Notes under the pieces: generated by a model
What the model saw: only the letters and a program-made list of their open reading frames with translations
The model's database searches: none
What the model was told of the DNA's origin: nothing
Translations under genes and position numbers: made by a program
Assembly: GCA_000503195.1 (NCBI GenBank)
Contig: AYSC01000034.1
Location: 1-46,801, forward strand
DNA from: Blastomonas sp. CACIA14H2
GTDB taxonomy: Bacteria > Pseudomonadota > Alphaproteobacteria > Sphingomonadales > Sphingomonadaceae
Direction of reading: 5' to 3'
DNA: 46,801 bases
Part shown: one piece after another, positions 1 through 7,875 of the stretch
Position numbering within the stretch: the stretch's first letter is position 1
Layout: the number at the start of each line of letters is the position of its first letter

Positions 1-54
1 GCAGCGGGATCGTGCACCGATGAATCATCATGCCATATCGCTTCCCCTCCACCA

Positions 55-101
55 CCGACCTTCGGTCGGCGGTCCCCCTCCCCGAGACAAGCTCGGGGAG
101 G
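55..101. repeat. Two adjacent GC-rich hairpins before uvrD
   Basis: Two inverted repeats lie side by side. The first has 6-bp arms CCGACC (55-60) and GGTCGG (64-69) around TTC. The second has 10-bp arms CCTCCCCGAG (77-86) and CTCGGGGAGG (92-101) around a 5-nt loop. The right arm of the second hairpin contains the only good Shine-Dalgarno sequence (GGGGAGG) for the ATG at 108. Similar GC-rich palindromes occur at 7834-7871 and 17776-17913, so I read them as members of dispersed intergenic repeat families. That classification is inference. Confidence 0.6.
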
Positions 102-107
102 ATTTGA

Positions 108-2504
108 ATGCTCTCGCGATCATCCCTATCCACCGCATCCGTCCCACCTGCCCCCTTGCCCCCGGCCTCCACGTTCCCTAAACGTTCGACGGTGAACGAT
201 CTCGCCCCCGCCTCCGAATTTCCGCCGCCCTCGGCCAGCGACCCCGCCTATCTGCAGGGGCTGAACACGCCGCAGCGCGAGGCGGTGCTGTCTTCGGACG
301 GCCCGGTGCTGGTGCTGGCGGGCGCAGGCACGGGCAAGACCGCGGCGCTGACCGCGCGGCTGGCGCATCTGATCGCGACGCGGCGCGCCTGGCCGTCGGA
401 GATCCTCGCGGTCACCTTCACCAACAAGGCCGCGCGCGAGATGCGCGAGCGCGTCGGGCGGATCATCGGCGAGGCGGTCGAGGGCATGCCCTGGCTGGGC
501 ACCTTCCATTCGATCGGCGCGAAGATGCTGCGCCGTCATGCCGAACTGGTCGGGCTGCAATCGAACTTCACCATCATCGATACCGACGACCAGCTGCGCC
601 TGCTCAAGCAGCTGATCCAGGCGGCGGATATCGACGACAAGCGCTGGCCCGCGCGCCAGCTCGCCGGGTGCATCGACCGCTGGAAGAACAAGGGGCTGAA
701 CCCGCACGAGCTCGATGCCGCCGAGAGCGAGCTCTACGCCAACGGGCGCGGGCAGGAGCTGTACACCGCCTATCAGGACCGGCTGAAGGCGCTCAACGCC
801 TGCGATTTCGGCGATCTGCTGCTGCACATGCTGACGCTGCTGCGCACCGACCGCGCGGTGCTCGAGCAATATCAGCAGAAATTCAAATATATCCTGGTCG
901 ACGAATATCAGGACACCAATTCCAGCCAGTATCTCTGGCTGCGGCTGCTCGCCCAGGCGCGCAAGAACATCTGCTGCGTCGGCGATGACGACCAGTCGAT
1001 CTATTCGTGGCGCGGCGCGGAGGTCGCCAATATCCTGCGCTTCGAGAAGGATTTTCCCGGCGCGCGGATCATCCGGCTCGAGCAGAATTACCGCTCCACC
1101 CCGCATATCCTGGGCGCGGCCTCGGGGCTGATCGCGTCGAACAGCGACCGGCTGGGCAAGACCTTGTGGACCGAGGTCGATGCGGGTGAGAAGGTGCGCG
1201 TGCTCGGCGTCTGGGACGGGCCCGAAGAGGCGCGGCGGATCGGCGAGGAGCTCGAAAGCCTGTCGCGGCGCGGGATCAGCCTGGACCGGACCGCGATCCT
1301 GGTGCGCGCGCAGTTCCAGACGCGCGAGTTCGAGGACCGGTTCATCGCGATCGGCATGCCCTATCGCATCATCGGGGGTTTTCGCTTCTACGAGCGCGCC
1401 GAAATCCGCGATGCGCTCGCCTATCTGCGCGTCGTCAACCAGCCGGCCGATGACCTGGCGTTCGAGCGGATCTTCAACACCCCCAAGCGCGGCCTGGGCG
1501 ACAAGGCGCTGGAAAAGGTGCACCGGCTGGCGCGCGCGACCGGGCTGCCGCTCTCGGCCGCCGCGTTCCAGATCCTCGACAGCGATGAACTGCCCGCCCG
1601 CGCGCGCACCGCGCTGACCGCGCTGATGCGCGGCATCGCGCGCTGGCGCGACCTGCTCGCCACGATGAACCCGGCGGACCTCGCGCGGCAGATTCTCGAC
1701 GAATCGGGCTACACTCAGGTGCTCCAGGCCGAACGCTCGGTCGAGGCCTCGGGCAGGCTCGAGAACCTCTCCGAACTCGCGCGTGCGATGGAGGAATATG
1801 AGAGCCTCGGCGATTTCCTCGAGCATGTGAGCCTCGTGATGGACAACGAGGCCGCGGCGGACGAGGCCAAGGTCACGATGATGACCATCCACGGCGCCAA
1901 GGGGCTCGAGTTCGAGCATGTCTTCCTGGCCGGATGGGAGGAAGGCGTCTTCCCCTCGCAGCGCGCGCTCGACGAGGGCGGCATGGCGAGCCTCGAGGAG
2001 GAACGCCGCCTCGCCTATGTTGCGATCACGCGCGCGCGGGCGAGCTGCACCATCCTGCACGCGGCCAACCGGCGCATCTATGGCCAGTGGACCAGCTCGA
2101 TCCCGTCGCGTTTCATCGGCGAGCTGCCAGCTGAGCATGTCGAGGAGGAAAGCTCGCTCACCGGTGGCGCGTCGCTGTGGCGCGCAGGCCTTTCCGAACG
2201 CGACGATCCGTTCGCGCATCTGGCGCGCGATCCCGAGCGGGCGGCGCGGCGCGGCCCCGGCTGGCAGCGCGCGGCGCAGGTGCCCGGCGGCTTCAACGCC
2301 ACCCCGCAACGCGTCGCCGAAGCGCGGTCGAGCGCCATCAGCTTAGGAAACGCGGGGCGCAGCGATGTCGAGATCGGCACCCGCGTTTTCCATCAGAAAT
2401 TCGGTTACGGGCTTGTCGCCGAGAAGGAAGGCAACAAGCTGGAGATCGACTTCGAGAATTCGGGGCGCAAGCGCGTGATCGACAGCTTCGTCAGCCTCGC
2501 CTGA
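108..2504 (+). CDS. uvrD: ATP-dependent DNA helicase UvrD/PcrA
   Basis: Superfamily 1A 3'-5' DNA helicase acting in nucleotide-excision and mismatch repair and in clearing the template. All SF1A motifs are visible: Walker A AGAGTGKT (71-78), motif Ia VTFTNKAA (102-109), GTFHS (131-135), motif II VDEYQDT (264-270), motif III VGDDDQSIYSWRGA (291-304), LEQNYRS (324-330), then MTIHGAKGLEF and YVAITRA further on. The C-terminal 45 residues (GTRVFHQKFGYGLV...) look like the Tudor-like tail of PcrA/UvrD that contacts RNA polymerase. The protein is 798 aa, slightly long. The first 28 residues are low-complexity Ser/Pro, and a GTG at 192 gives a more typical N-terminus, but only ATG 108 has a good ribosome binding site, and that site sits inside a repeat hairpin. 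It is convergent with the RelA/SpoT gene 15 nt away. Confidence 0.95.
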   Translation: MLSRSSLSTASVPPAPLPPASTFPKRSTVNDLAPASEFPPPSASDPAYLQGLNTPQREAVLSSDGPVLVLAGAGTGKTAALTARLAHLIATRRAWPSEILAVTFTNKAAREMRERVGRIIGEAVEGMPWLGTFHSIGAKMLRRHAELVGLQSNFTIIDTDDQLRLLKQLIQAADIDDKRWPARQLAGCIDRWKNKGLNPHELDAAESELYANGRGQELYTAYQDRLKALNACDFGDLLLHMLTLLRTDRAVLEQYQQKFKYILVDEYQDTNSSQYLWLRLLAQARKNICCVGDDDQSIYSWRGAEVANILRFEKDFPGARIIRLEQNYRSTPHILGAASGLIASNSDRLGKTLWTEVDAGEKVRVLGVWDGPEEARRIGEELESLSRRGISLDRTAILVRAQFQTREFEDRFIAIGMPYRIIGGFRFYERAEIRDALAYLRVVNQPADDLAFERIFNTPKRGLGDKALEKVHRLARATGLPLSAAAFQILDSDELPARARTALTALMRGIARWRDLLATMNPADLARQILDESGYTQVLQAERSVEASGRLENLSELARAMEEYESLGDFLEHVSLVMDNEAAADEAKVTMMTIHGAKGLEFEHVFLAGWEEGVFPSQRALDEGGMASLEEERRLAYVAITRARASCTILHAANRRIYGQWTSSIPSRFIGELPAEHVEEESSLTGGASLWRAGLSERDDPFAHLARDPERAARRGPGWQRAAQVPGGFNATPQRVAEARSSAISLGNAGRSDVEIGTRVFHQKFGYGLVAEKEGNKLEIDFENSGRKRVIDSFVSLA

Positions 2505-2519
2505 GGCCGGTTTCGCGGG

Positions 2520-4613
2520 TCAGATACGCTCGGCCCGCGCCACCGATTCCGACGCGCGCAGCGCCATGATGATCTGCATCAGGTGGCCGACATCGTGCAC
2601 TTCCAGGTCCGATTCATAGGTGTGGAACGGCTGGTCGCGGTTGGTCAGCTTCAGGTTGACGATGTTCGCCTTGTGATGGCTGAAAATGCCCGCCATGTCG
2701 GCGAGCGTGCCCGGCCGGTTGTACAGGATCGCGCGGATGCGCGCGGTCGCGCCATCAGAATCGCCGCCCCATGACAGGTCGATCCAGTCGGCATCGACCC
2801 CACTGACCAGATTGAGGCAATCGATGGTGTGCACCTCGATATGCTGGCCCTGGCGGCGCAGCCCGACGATCCGGTCGCCGGGCACCGGGTGGCAGCATTC
2901 GGCGAGCTGAAAGGCGACGCCGGGGGTCAGCCCCTGGATCGAGATCGCGCGGTCCTGGCGCGGGAATTCGCGCAGCGCGGCCTGCTCGCTGCTGCTGCCG
3001 GGGACGAGCGCATCCATCAGCGCGACATCCTTGATCTGGTTCTTGCCGATGGCGAGCATCAGATCGTTCTCGTCGTCCATCCCCAATCGCTCGAGCGCCT
3101 GTTTCAGCGCCTTCTTGCCGATCTTGACCGGCAGGCGATCGGCGATCTCGTCGAAGATCACCCGGCCCATCGCGATGGTCTCGTCGCGCTCCTTGTCGCG
3201 GACATAGCGGCGGATCGCGGCGCGCGCCTTGCCGGTGGTGACGAAGCCGAGCCAGCTGGTCTGCGGCTCCTGGCCTTCGGATTTCAGGATCTCGACGATA
3301 TCGCCATTGGCGAGCGGGGTGCGCAATGGAACGTTGCGCCCGTTGATCAGCACGCCCACCGCCTTGTTGCCCAGATTGGTGTGCACCGCATAGGCAAAGT
3401 CGATCGCGGTCGCGCCCTTGGGCAACTGATGCAGCGCGCCCTTGGGGGTGAAGGCGAAGATCCGGTCCTGGTACATCGCCATGCGGGTGTGCTCGAGCAG
3501 CTCGTCGGCATCCTGCGCGGTGTCGAGAATCTCGATCAGATCGCGGATCCAGCCCGCCTGGCCGTCGGGTCGCGTGCCGCCCTGCTTGTACGCCCAGTGC
3601 GCGGCCAGGCCGAATTCGCTCTGCCGGTGCATCTCGTGCGTGCGGATCTGGATCTCGACGCGCATCGACTGGCCATGGATGATCGCGGTGTGCAACGAGC
3701 GATAGCCGTTGCGCTTGGGCGTCGAGATATAGTCCTTGAACCGGCCGGGGATCATCTTCCACTTGCGGTGAATATGACCCAATGCGGCATAGCAGTCGTC
3801 GATGCTGTCGACGATGACGCGAAAGGCAATGATGTCGGTCATCTGCTCGAACGACACGTGCCGTTCGGCCATTTTCCGCCAGATCGAATAGGGGTGCTTT
3901 TCGCGGCCGCTGATCTCGGCGGCCAGGCCATGCGCGGCGAGTTCCGCCTGCAGCGATTGCGCGATGGTCTCGACCTGGTTCTCGCCGCTCGCCTTGATCT
4001 GGTCGAGCCGGCCGCAGATCGTGTCATAGGCTTCGGGCTCGAGCTCGCGGAACGCCAGCATCTGCATCTCGCGCATATATTCGTACATGCCGACGCGCTC
4101 GGCGAGCGGGGCGAAGATGTCCATCGTTTCGCGCGCGATGCGCTTGCGCTTGTCGGCGCTGGCGATGAACTTGAGCGTGCGCATGTTGTGCAGCCGGTCG
4201 GCCAGCTTGACCAGCAGCACGCGCAGGTCGTTCGACATCGCGAGCAGGAACTTGCGCAGATTCTCCGCCGCGCGCTCGTTTTCGGTCTGCGCCTCGATCT
4301 TGGAGAGCTTGGTGACGCCGTCGACCATCTCGGCGACCTTGGGGCCGAACAGACGCTCGACCTCCTCGATCGTGGTCAACGTGTCCTCGACCGTGTCGTG
4401 CAGCAGCGCGGTGATGATGGTCTCGACGTCCATTTTCAGGTCGGTCATCAGACCGGCCACCTCGATCGGGTGGCTGAAATAGGGGTCGCCGCTGGCGCGC
4501 TTCTGGCTGCCATGCTTCTGCACGGAAAACACATAGGCGCGATTGATCAGCGCCTCATCGGCATCGGGGTCGTAATCCTTGACCCGCTCGACCAGTTCAT
4601 ATTGTCTCAGCAC
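2520..4613 (-). CDS. Bifunctional (p)ppGpp synthetase/hydrolase (RelA/SpoT homologue)
   Basis: Makes and degrades the stringent-response alarmone (p)ppGpp. The N-terminal hydrolase domain keeps its metal ligands, H48 and the H72-D73 pair in LLHDTVEDT. The synthetase domain has KRNGYRSLHTAI and EIQIRTHEMH. A TGS domain (IFAFTPKGALHQLPKGATAIDFAY), a conserved-cysteine segment (CCHPVPGDRIVGL) and a C-terminal ACT domain (NRPGTLADMAG) follow in order. I take the GTG at 4613 (reading MLRQYELVERV..., 697 aa). The open frame runs 28 codons further upstream, but those codons cross the base of a strong hairpin and look non-coding. With an intact HD site and synthetase in one protein, this is the Rel/Rsh type usual in alphaproteobacteria. 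No other copy is in the window. Confidence 0.95.
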   Translation of the reverse strand: MLRQYELVERVKDYDPDADEALINRAYVFSVQKHGSQKRASGDPYFSHPIEVAGLMTDLKMDVETIITALLHDTVEDTLTTIEEVERLFGPKVAEMVDGVTKLSKIEAQTENERAAENLRKFLLAMSNDLRVLLVKLADRLHNMRTLKFIASADKRKRIARETMDIFAPLAERVGMYEYMREMQMLAFRELEPEAYDTICGRLDQIKASGENQVETIAQSLQAELAAHGLAAEISGREKHPYSIWRKMAERHVSFEQMTDIIAFRVIVDSIDDCYAALGHIHRKWKMIPGRFKDYISTPKRNGYRSLHTAIIHGQSMRVEIQIRTHEMHRQSEFGLAAHWAYKQGGTRPDGQAGWIRDLIEILDTAQDADELLEHTRMAMYQDRIFAFTPKGALHQLPKGATAIDFAYAVHTNLGNKAVGVLINGRNVPLRTPLANGDIVEILKSEGQEPQTSWLGFVTTGKARAAIRRYVRDKERDETIAMGRVIFDEIADRLPVKIGKKALKQALERLGMDDENDLMLAIGKNQIKDVALMDALVPGSSSEQAALREFPRQDRAISIQGLTPGVAFQLAECCHPVPGDRIVGLRRQGQHIEVHTIDCLNLVSGVDADWIDLSWGGDSDGATARIRAILYNRPGTLADMAGIFSHHKANIVNLKLTNRDQPFHTYESDLEVHDVGHLMQIIMALRASESVARAERI

Positions 4614-4650
4614 CCATTGAATGTCGGTGCTTTGCAAGCAATTGCAACAG

Positions 4651-4731
4651 AAAAACGCGCCTGTGCAGCGGGTCCTGGTCGGGGTCGCTCGGGGCAAGGG
4701 ACCAGGGCATCAGGGGGTCTGCACAGGCGCG
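4651..4731 (-). terminator. Terminator- or attenuator-like hairpin between the CC_3452 gene and rsh
   Basis: On the minus strand a perfect 13-bp stem (arms at 4719-4731 and 4656-4668, CTGCACAGGCGCG and its complement) encloses a second 7-bp stem (700-706 region: 4700-4706 with 4674-4680, GACCAGG/CCTGGTC). The lower strand then reads a run of five T at 4655-4651. This is the form of an intrinsic terminator. It lies 80 nt after the stop of the upstream gene at 4811 and about 40 nt before the RelA/SpoT start codon. It may simply end the upstream transcript, or it may regulate read-through into rsh. Confidence 0.7.
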
Positions 4732-4810
4732 GGAGGTTTGCCAGGGACGAGGGAGTGCGATGTGGGAGTATCGCACGCCCTGGTCACCCGGCCGGAAGGG
4801 GCAGGGCCGA

Positions 4811-5149
4811 TCAGCCCTTGGCGTTGCAGCTGGCGAGCTCTTCGCCGCCCATCGCCTCGTTGCGGGTTGTAAACGCGGTCACGTCACCCATCTTGCGCGA
4901 GAGGCGCGTGCAGGCGTTGATCGGACGCGAGGTCGCCTTCGATCCAGTGCAGACGGTGCCTTCGCACTGCCACACCACGCCCTGGATGATCTTGGTGGTC
5001 TTTTCGACCGGTGCGGCGAGTTCCGCCGTGAAATAGCTGCTGCCCGGGGCCTGGGCGCTCGCGGTGCTCGCCTGCATCATCACCATGCTCGAAAGCGAGG
5101 CGGCGGCGACAAAGGCGATCTGGGTGAGGGTCTTGGAAAAGCGGGGCAT
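4811..5149 (-). CDS. Small secreted protein, CC_3452 family
   Basis: A 112-aa exported protein of unknown function. It has a signal peptide of about 33 residues (charged MPRFSK, hydrophobic core, then ASTASAQA). The mature part has four cysteines (62, 67, 80, 108) arranged as VWQCEGTVCTG, INACTRLSRKMG and a terminal ASCN, a pattern I recognise from the CC_3452 family common in Caulobacterales and Sphingomonadales; two disulfides in the periplasm are likely. The ATG at 5149 is preceded by AAAGGACAC. It diverges from the HxlR regulator gene across a 160-nt region holding two dyads. Family assignment is from memory of the sequence pattern, not from a search. Confidence 0.75.
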   Translation of the reverse strand: MPRFSKTLTQIAFVAAASLSSMVMMQASTASAQAPGSSYFTAELAAPVEKTTKIIQGVVWQCEGTVCTGSKATSRPINACTRLSRKMGDVTAFTTRNEAMGGEELASCNAKG

Positions 5150-5216
5150 GGCGTGTCCTTTCTAACGGTTTTCCCGGGGAGGAAATCAGGGGGTGCAATT
5201 TCGGTTGCGAATCACT

Positions 5217-5232
5217 ACCTATACGAATAGGT
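5217..5232. promoter_or_regulatory. Dyad ACCTAT-N4-ATAGGT
   Basis: A perfect 6-bp inverted repeat with a 4-nt spacer in the divergent promoter region between the CC_3452 gene and the HxlR gene. It directly abuts the larger palindrome at 5231-5252. It is probably a protein binding site or part of a promoter; no protein can be assigned from sequence. Confidence 0.35.
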
Positions 5233-5252
5233 TTCGAGTTGCAACTAGAAAC
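5231..5252. promoter_or_regulatory. 22-bp near-perfect palindrome, candidate HxlR operator
   Basis: Outer arms GTTTC and GAAAC flank the perfect 10-bp palindrome AGTTGCAACT; only one symmetric pair (positions 6 and 17) fails to match. It is centred about 70 nt upstream of the HxlR start codon and also in front of the divergent CC_3452 gene. HxlR proteins are dimeric winged-helix regulators that usually bind such dyads near their own gene, so autoregulation is a reasonable inference. Confidence 0.5.
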
Positions 5253-5311
5253 TGAATTTTCATTGGCAAGGCCGCATTTTTCGATAAGATGGCGGTTTGA
5301 AACTGGATTTG

Positions 5312-5851
5312 ATGATCATGACCCACGGCAACCCCAACAAACTGCGCGAACCGCTGGCCGAGATTGCCGCCTGTTGCAGTCTGCCCCAGGCGCTGGAGAC
5401 GATGGGCGAGCGCTGGTCGTTCATGATCCTACGCGCCTCGTTCAACGGGCTGCACCATTTCGAGGAATTTCTCGAGGAACTGGGCATTGCCCGCAACATC
5501 CTCTCCAACCGGCTCACCCGGCTGGTCGAAAGCGGCATCCTCAAGCGCGCGCCCTGCGTCGATGACCGGCGCAAGATCGAATATCGGCTGACCGACAAGG
5601 GGCTGGACCTGCTTCCGACGATGATCGCGCTGCGCCAATGGGGCGAAAAATGGGAAAGCGGGGTGCCGTCGAACCCGGTGCTGGTCGACGAGCGCGATCG
5701 CCGTCCGATCCAGCCGATCTCGATCCGCGCGCACGATGGCCGCGTGCTGACGCATCACGACCTGTGCTGGATCGACATGGCCGACATGAACGCCGTCGAT
5801 GGCGACGACAATGATCACGACGGCGTCGTGAAGCGCATCGCCAGCATCTGA
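5312..5851 (+). CDS. HxlR-family winged-helix transcriptional regulator
   Basis: A DNA-binding regulator of 177-179 aa. The HxlR domain fills the first two thirds: CCSLPQALETMGERWSFMILRASFNGLHHFEEFLEELGIARNILSNRL is the standard pattern with a conserved N-terminal cysteine pair region, followed by the wing and YRLTDKGLDLLPTMIALRQWGEKW. About 60 extra residues follow that carry several His/Asp (VLTHHDLCWIDMADMNAVDGDDNDHDG); these acidic/His-rich residues are not part of the core fold and could bind metal, but that is speculation. Start choice is ATG 5312 or 5318; a TTG at 5297 is also in frame. The upstream palindrome suggests autoregulation. The target genes are unknown; the nearest candidate is the divergent CC_3452 gene. 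Confidence 0.9.
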   Translation: MIMTHGNPNKLREPLAEIAACCSLPQALETMGERWSFMILRASFNGLHHFEEFLEELGIARNILSNRLTRLVESGILKRAPCVDDRRKIEYRLTDKGLDLLPTMIALRQWGEKWESGVPSNPVLVDERDRRPIQPISIRAHDGRVLTHHDLCWIDMADMNAVDGDDNDHDGVVKRIASI

Positions 5852-5878
5852 CGGCGCCGGTTCGCCTGCGGACGTCCC

Positions 5879-6862
5879 TCAGCTGGTCGCGCGGACGATC
5901 AGCTCGGGCTCCAGCTGCACCGGTTCGCAGATCTCGCCATCGATCTGGCGGAACACCATGTCGACCAGCATCCTTGCACCAGCCTGAAGGTCCTGACGGA
6001 TGGTGGTGAGCGGCGGGGTGGTGTGCGCGGCGAGCATGATGTCGTCATAGCCGACCACCGCGACATCGCCCGGCACCGACAGGCCATGTTCGGCCAGCGC
6101 CCGCAGCGCGCTCATCGCGACCACGTCGGACGAGGCGAAGATGCCGTCGATGCCGGGATTGTCGTCGAGGAACGCGCTGGCCGCGCTATAGGCGGCCTCG
6201 GAGGTGAGATGGATCGGCAGCGTGTGCACGCTGTGCGAAAGGCCGGCCTCGGCACAGGCCTGCAGAAAGCCCTGCTGGCGCTGGCCGAATTCGGGCGGGC
6301 TGGGGTTGCCCAGGAACAGGAGGTTGCGCTTGCCGCGCTCGATCAGGTGGCGTCCGGCGATGAGCCCGCCGCGGACATTGTCCGACCCCACGGTGACATG
6401 CCGCTGCCCCTCGATCCGCGCACCCCAGACCATCAGCGCGCGATGGCGCTCGGCGGCCGCCTCGAGCACCGCCATCTGGTCCGACTGGCCGATGACGATC
6501 GCGCCATCGACGCGCCCGGAATCGAGCAGATCGTCGAGCCAGTGATCGGTGGACGGGATGACCCGCGAGAGCAGCAGGTCGAAATTGCGCTCGGTCAGCG
6601 CATCGGCGAGATAGCCGAGCATGGTCATGAAGAACGGGTCGGAGGGGTGCTGATCGACCTCATGGCCCATCGGCATGACGACGCCAATGGCCTGTGCGCG
6701 ACGCAGGCGGAGGTTCTGGGCGACCTGATTCGGCTTGAAACCGTGCAGTCGTGCCAGTTCCACCACGCGTTCGCGCGTCTTGGCGTTGATGATCGTCTTG
6801 CCTGCCAGTGCCCGCGATACCGTGGACACCGACACTCCAGCGAGCTCTGCGAGCTCCTGCAT
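5879..6862 (-). CDS. LacI-family transcriptional regulator
   Basis: A 327-aa repressor-type protein. Residues 1-21 (MQELAELAGVSVSTVSRALAG) are the LacI helix-turn-helix, followed by the hinge and a periplasmic-binding-protein-like sensor domain (IGVVMPM..., DGAIVIGQSD..., VGSDNVRGGLIAGRHLIERG, GIFASSDVVAMSALRAL, VPGDVAVVGYDDI). This is a sugar or small-ligand sensor; the ligand cannot be told. The reading frame continues upstream through ARTISKIG, which resembles the usual LacI N-terminus, but no ATG, GTG or TTG occurs there before an in-frame stop, so the ATG at 6862 gives an unusually short lead-in to the HTH. No sugar-utilisation operon adjoins it in this window. It diverges from the DUF2807 lipoprotein gene. 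Confidence 0.92.
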   Translation of the reverse strand: MQELAELAGVSVSTVSRALAGKTIINAKTRERVVELARLHGFKPNQVAQNLRLRRAQAIGVVMPMGHEVDQHPSDPFFMTMLGYLADALTERNFDLLLSRVIPSTDHWLDDLLDSGRVDGAIVIGQSDQMAVLEAAAERHRALMVWGARIEGQRHVTVGSDNVRGGLIAGRHLIERGKRNLLFLGNPSPPEFGQRQQGFLQACAEAGLSHSVHTLPIHLTSEAAYSAASAFLDDNPGIDGIFASSDVVAMSALRALAEHGLSVPGDVAVVGYDDIMLAAHTTPPLTTIRQDLQAGARMLVDMVFRQIDGEICEPVQLEPELIVRATS

Positions 6863-6970
6863 CCCGATCTTGCTGATGGTACGCGCCTTTCCCCAAAGAT
6901 GCTGCGCCGCCCCCCGGTAATGGTTCTAGACACTTAGCGATGAACCGTCGAGCGTCTTGTCAGCTTCAGC

Positions 6971-7004
6971 TTGCGTTTTCGCTACTCCCTCTGTATTAAT
7001 ACAG
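6971..7004 (+). promoter_or_regulatory. Promoter with a 14-bp perfect palindrome over the -10 box
   Basis: A -35-like TTGCGT (6971-6976) and a -10-like TATTAA (6994-6999) are separated by 17 nt. The -10 lies inside the perfect palindrome CTGTATTAATACAG (6991-7004). A Shine-Dalgarno AAGGAG (7015-7020) and the ATG at 7028 follow. A repressor bound here would block the polymerase directly, so I read it as an operator for the DUF2807 gene. The regulator is unknown; a GntR-type or the divergent LacI-type protein are possibilities without further support. Confidence 0.55.
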
Positions 7005-7027
7005 CAACACACGCAAGGAGTATTGTC

Positions 7028-7774
7028 ATGGCCGTCACTTGGAAACACGCTCTGGTCGCTGCTGCTGCCGCGATCGCGGTCGCAGGCTGCAATATGGTCG
7101 ACGGTGCCGAGGTGCTGATCGAGGACGAATCGGGCGGTTCGGATGAAGGCTGGTCGTCGACATGGTCGGGCGAGCCGTTCGACCGGATCACGCTGGCCGG
7201 GCCGGACAACATCACCTTCACCACCGAGGGCGAGCATGCGGTCAGCGCCTCTGGCGATGACAAGGCGCTGGAAAAGCTGCAATTCCGTGTCCGCGATGGC
7301 GAACTGCGCATCCGCCGCAAGAAATCGACCTTCAGCTTCGGCGATTCGGGCGAGGCCAATATCAAGGTCAGCGCGCCCGCGCTGCGCGCGCTGGTGCTGG
7401 CCGGATCGGGTTCGGCGAAGATCGACCGGATGGAAGGCGACGAGATCAAGCTGAGCGTCGCCGGATCGGGCACTGCCGATATCGCGCAGCTGACCGCCAA
7501 GAAACTCGACGGCGCGATCGCGGGCAGCGGCTCGCTCAAGCTCGCGGGCAGCGCCGACAATGCCGATATCTCGATCGCGGGATCGGGCAGCGTGCTCGGC
7601 GAGCGCTTCACCAGCCCCACCGTCGATATCTCGATTGCCGGATCGGGCGATGTGACCATGGCCTCGGACGGCACGGTCGATGCCAGCCTGATGGGGTCGG
7701 GCGATGTCACCATCAAAGGCAAGGCCAAGTGCAAGAGCAGCTCGATGGGATCGGGCACGATCACCTGCGGCTGA
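7028..7774 (+). CDS. DUF2807 (head GIN domain) lipoprotein
   Basis: A 248-aa predicted lipoprotein. The signal peptide ends in a lipobox VAGC with C21 as the lipidation site. The mature protein carries the GIN/DUF2807 domain: FDRITLAGPDNITF, then a series of short beta repeats with AGSGS or GSG turns (LAGSGSAKIDRM, VAGSGTADIAQL, IAGSGSLKLAGS, IAGSGSVLGE, IAGSGDVTMA, MGSGDVTIKG), typical of a right-handed beta-helix. A C-terminal pair of cysteines (CKSSSMGSGTITCG) may form a disulfide. Function of the family is not established. ATG 7028 is chosen for its SD AAGGAG at 7-nt spacing and for the signal peptide. A second DUF2807 gene lies at 8529, beyond one methyltransferase gene. Confidence 0.9.
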   Translation: MAVTWKHALVAAAAAIAVAGCNMVDGAEVLIEDESGGSDEGWSSTWSGEPFDRITLAGPDNITFTTEGEHAVSASGDDKALEKLQFRVRDGELRIRRKKSTFSFGDSGEANIKVSAPALRALVLAGSGSAKIDRMEGDEIKLSVAGSGTADIAQLTAKKLDGAIAGSGSLKLAGSADNADISIAGSGSVLGERFTSPTVDISIAGSGDVTMASDGTVDASLMGSGDVTIKGKAKCKSSSMGSGTITCG

Positions 7775-7833
7775 TCCCCGCAGGCGCACACCGGACGCAA
7801 AAGCGGTTGCATGGCGGCAAGCCATGCTAGACA

Positions 7834-7871
7834 CTCTCCCCCGCTCCCGGGACCCCCGGGGCGGGGGAGAG
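7834..7871 (+). repeat. 11-bp-arm hairpin carrying the next gene's ribosome binding site
   Basis: Arms CTCTCCCCCGC (7834-7844) and GCGGGGGAGAG (7861-7871) are perfect complements around a 16-nt loop that is itself self-complementary (CCCGGG...CCCGGG). The right arm contains GGGGGAGAG, the Shine-Dalgarno for the TTG start at 7876, so folding of the mRNA would hide it. There is no T-run, so it is not a classical terminator. It resembles the hairpin before uvrD. Confidence 0.55.
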
Positions 7872-7875
7872 CGCA

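Noticed and set aside
126-2309. 727-codon open frame antisense to uvrD
   Set aside because: It mirrors the codon positions of a real GC-rich gene, is Arg/Ala-rich with no domain, and uvrD has full family motifs.
2829-5036. 735-codon open frame antisense to the RelA/SpoT homologue
   Set aside because: A shadow of the real gene: no motif and biased composition; it also runs across the terminator-like hairpin.
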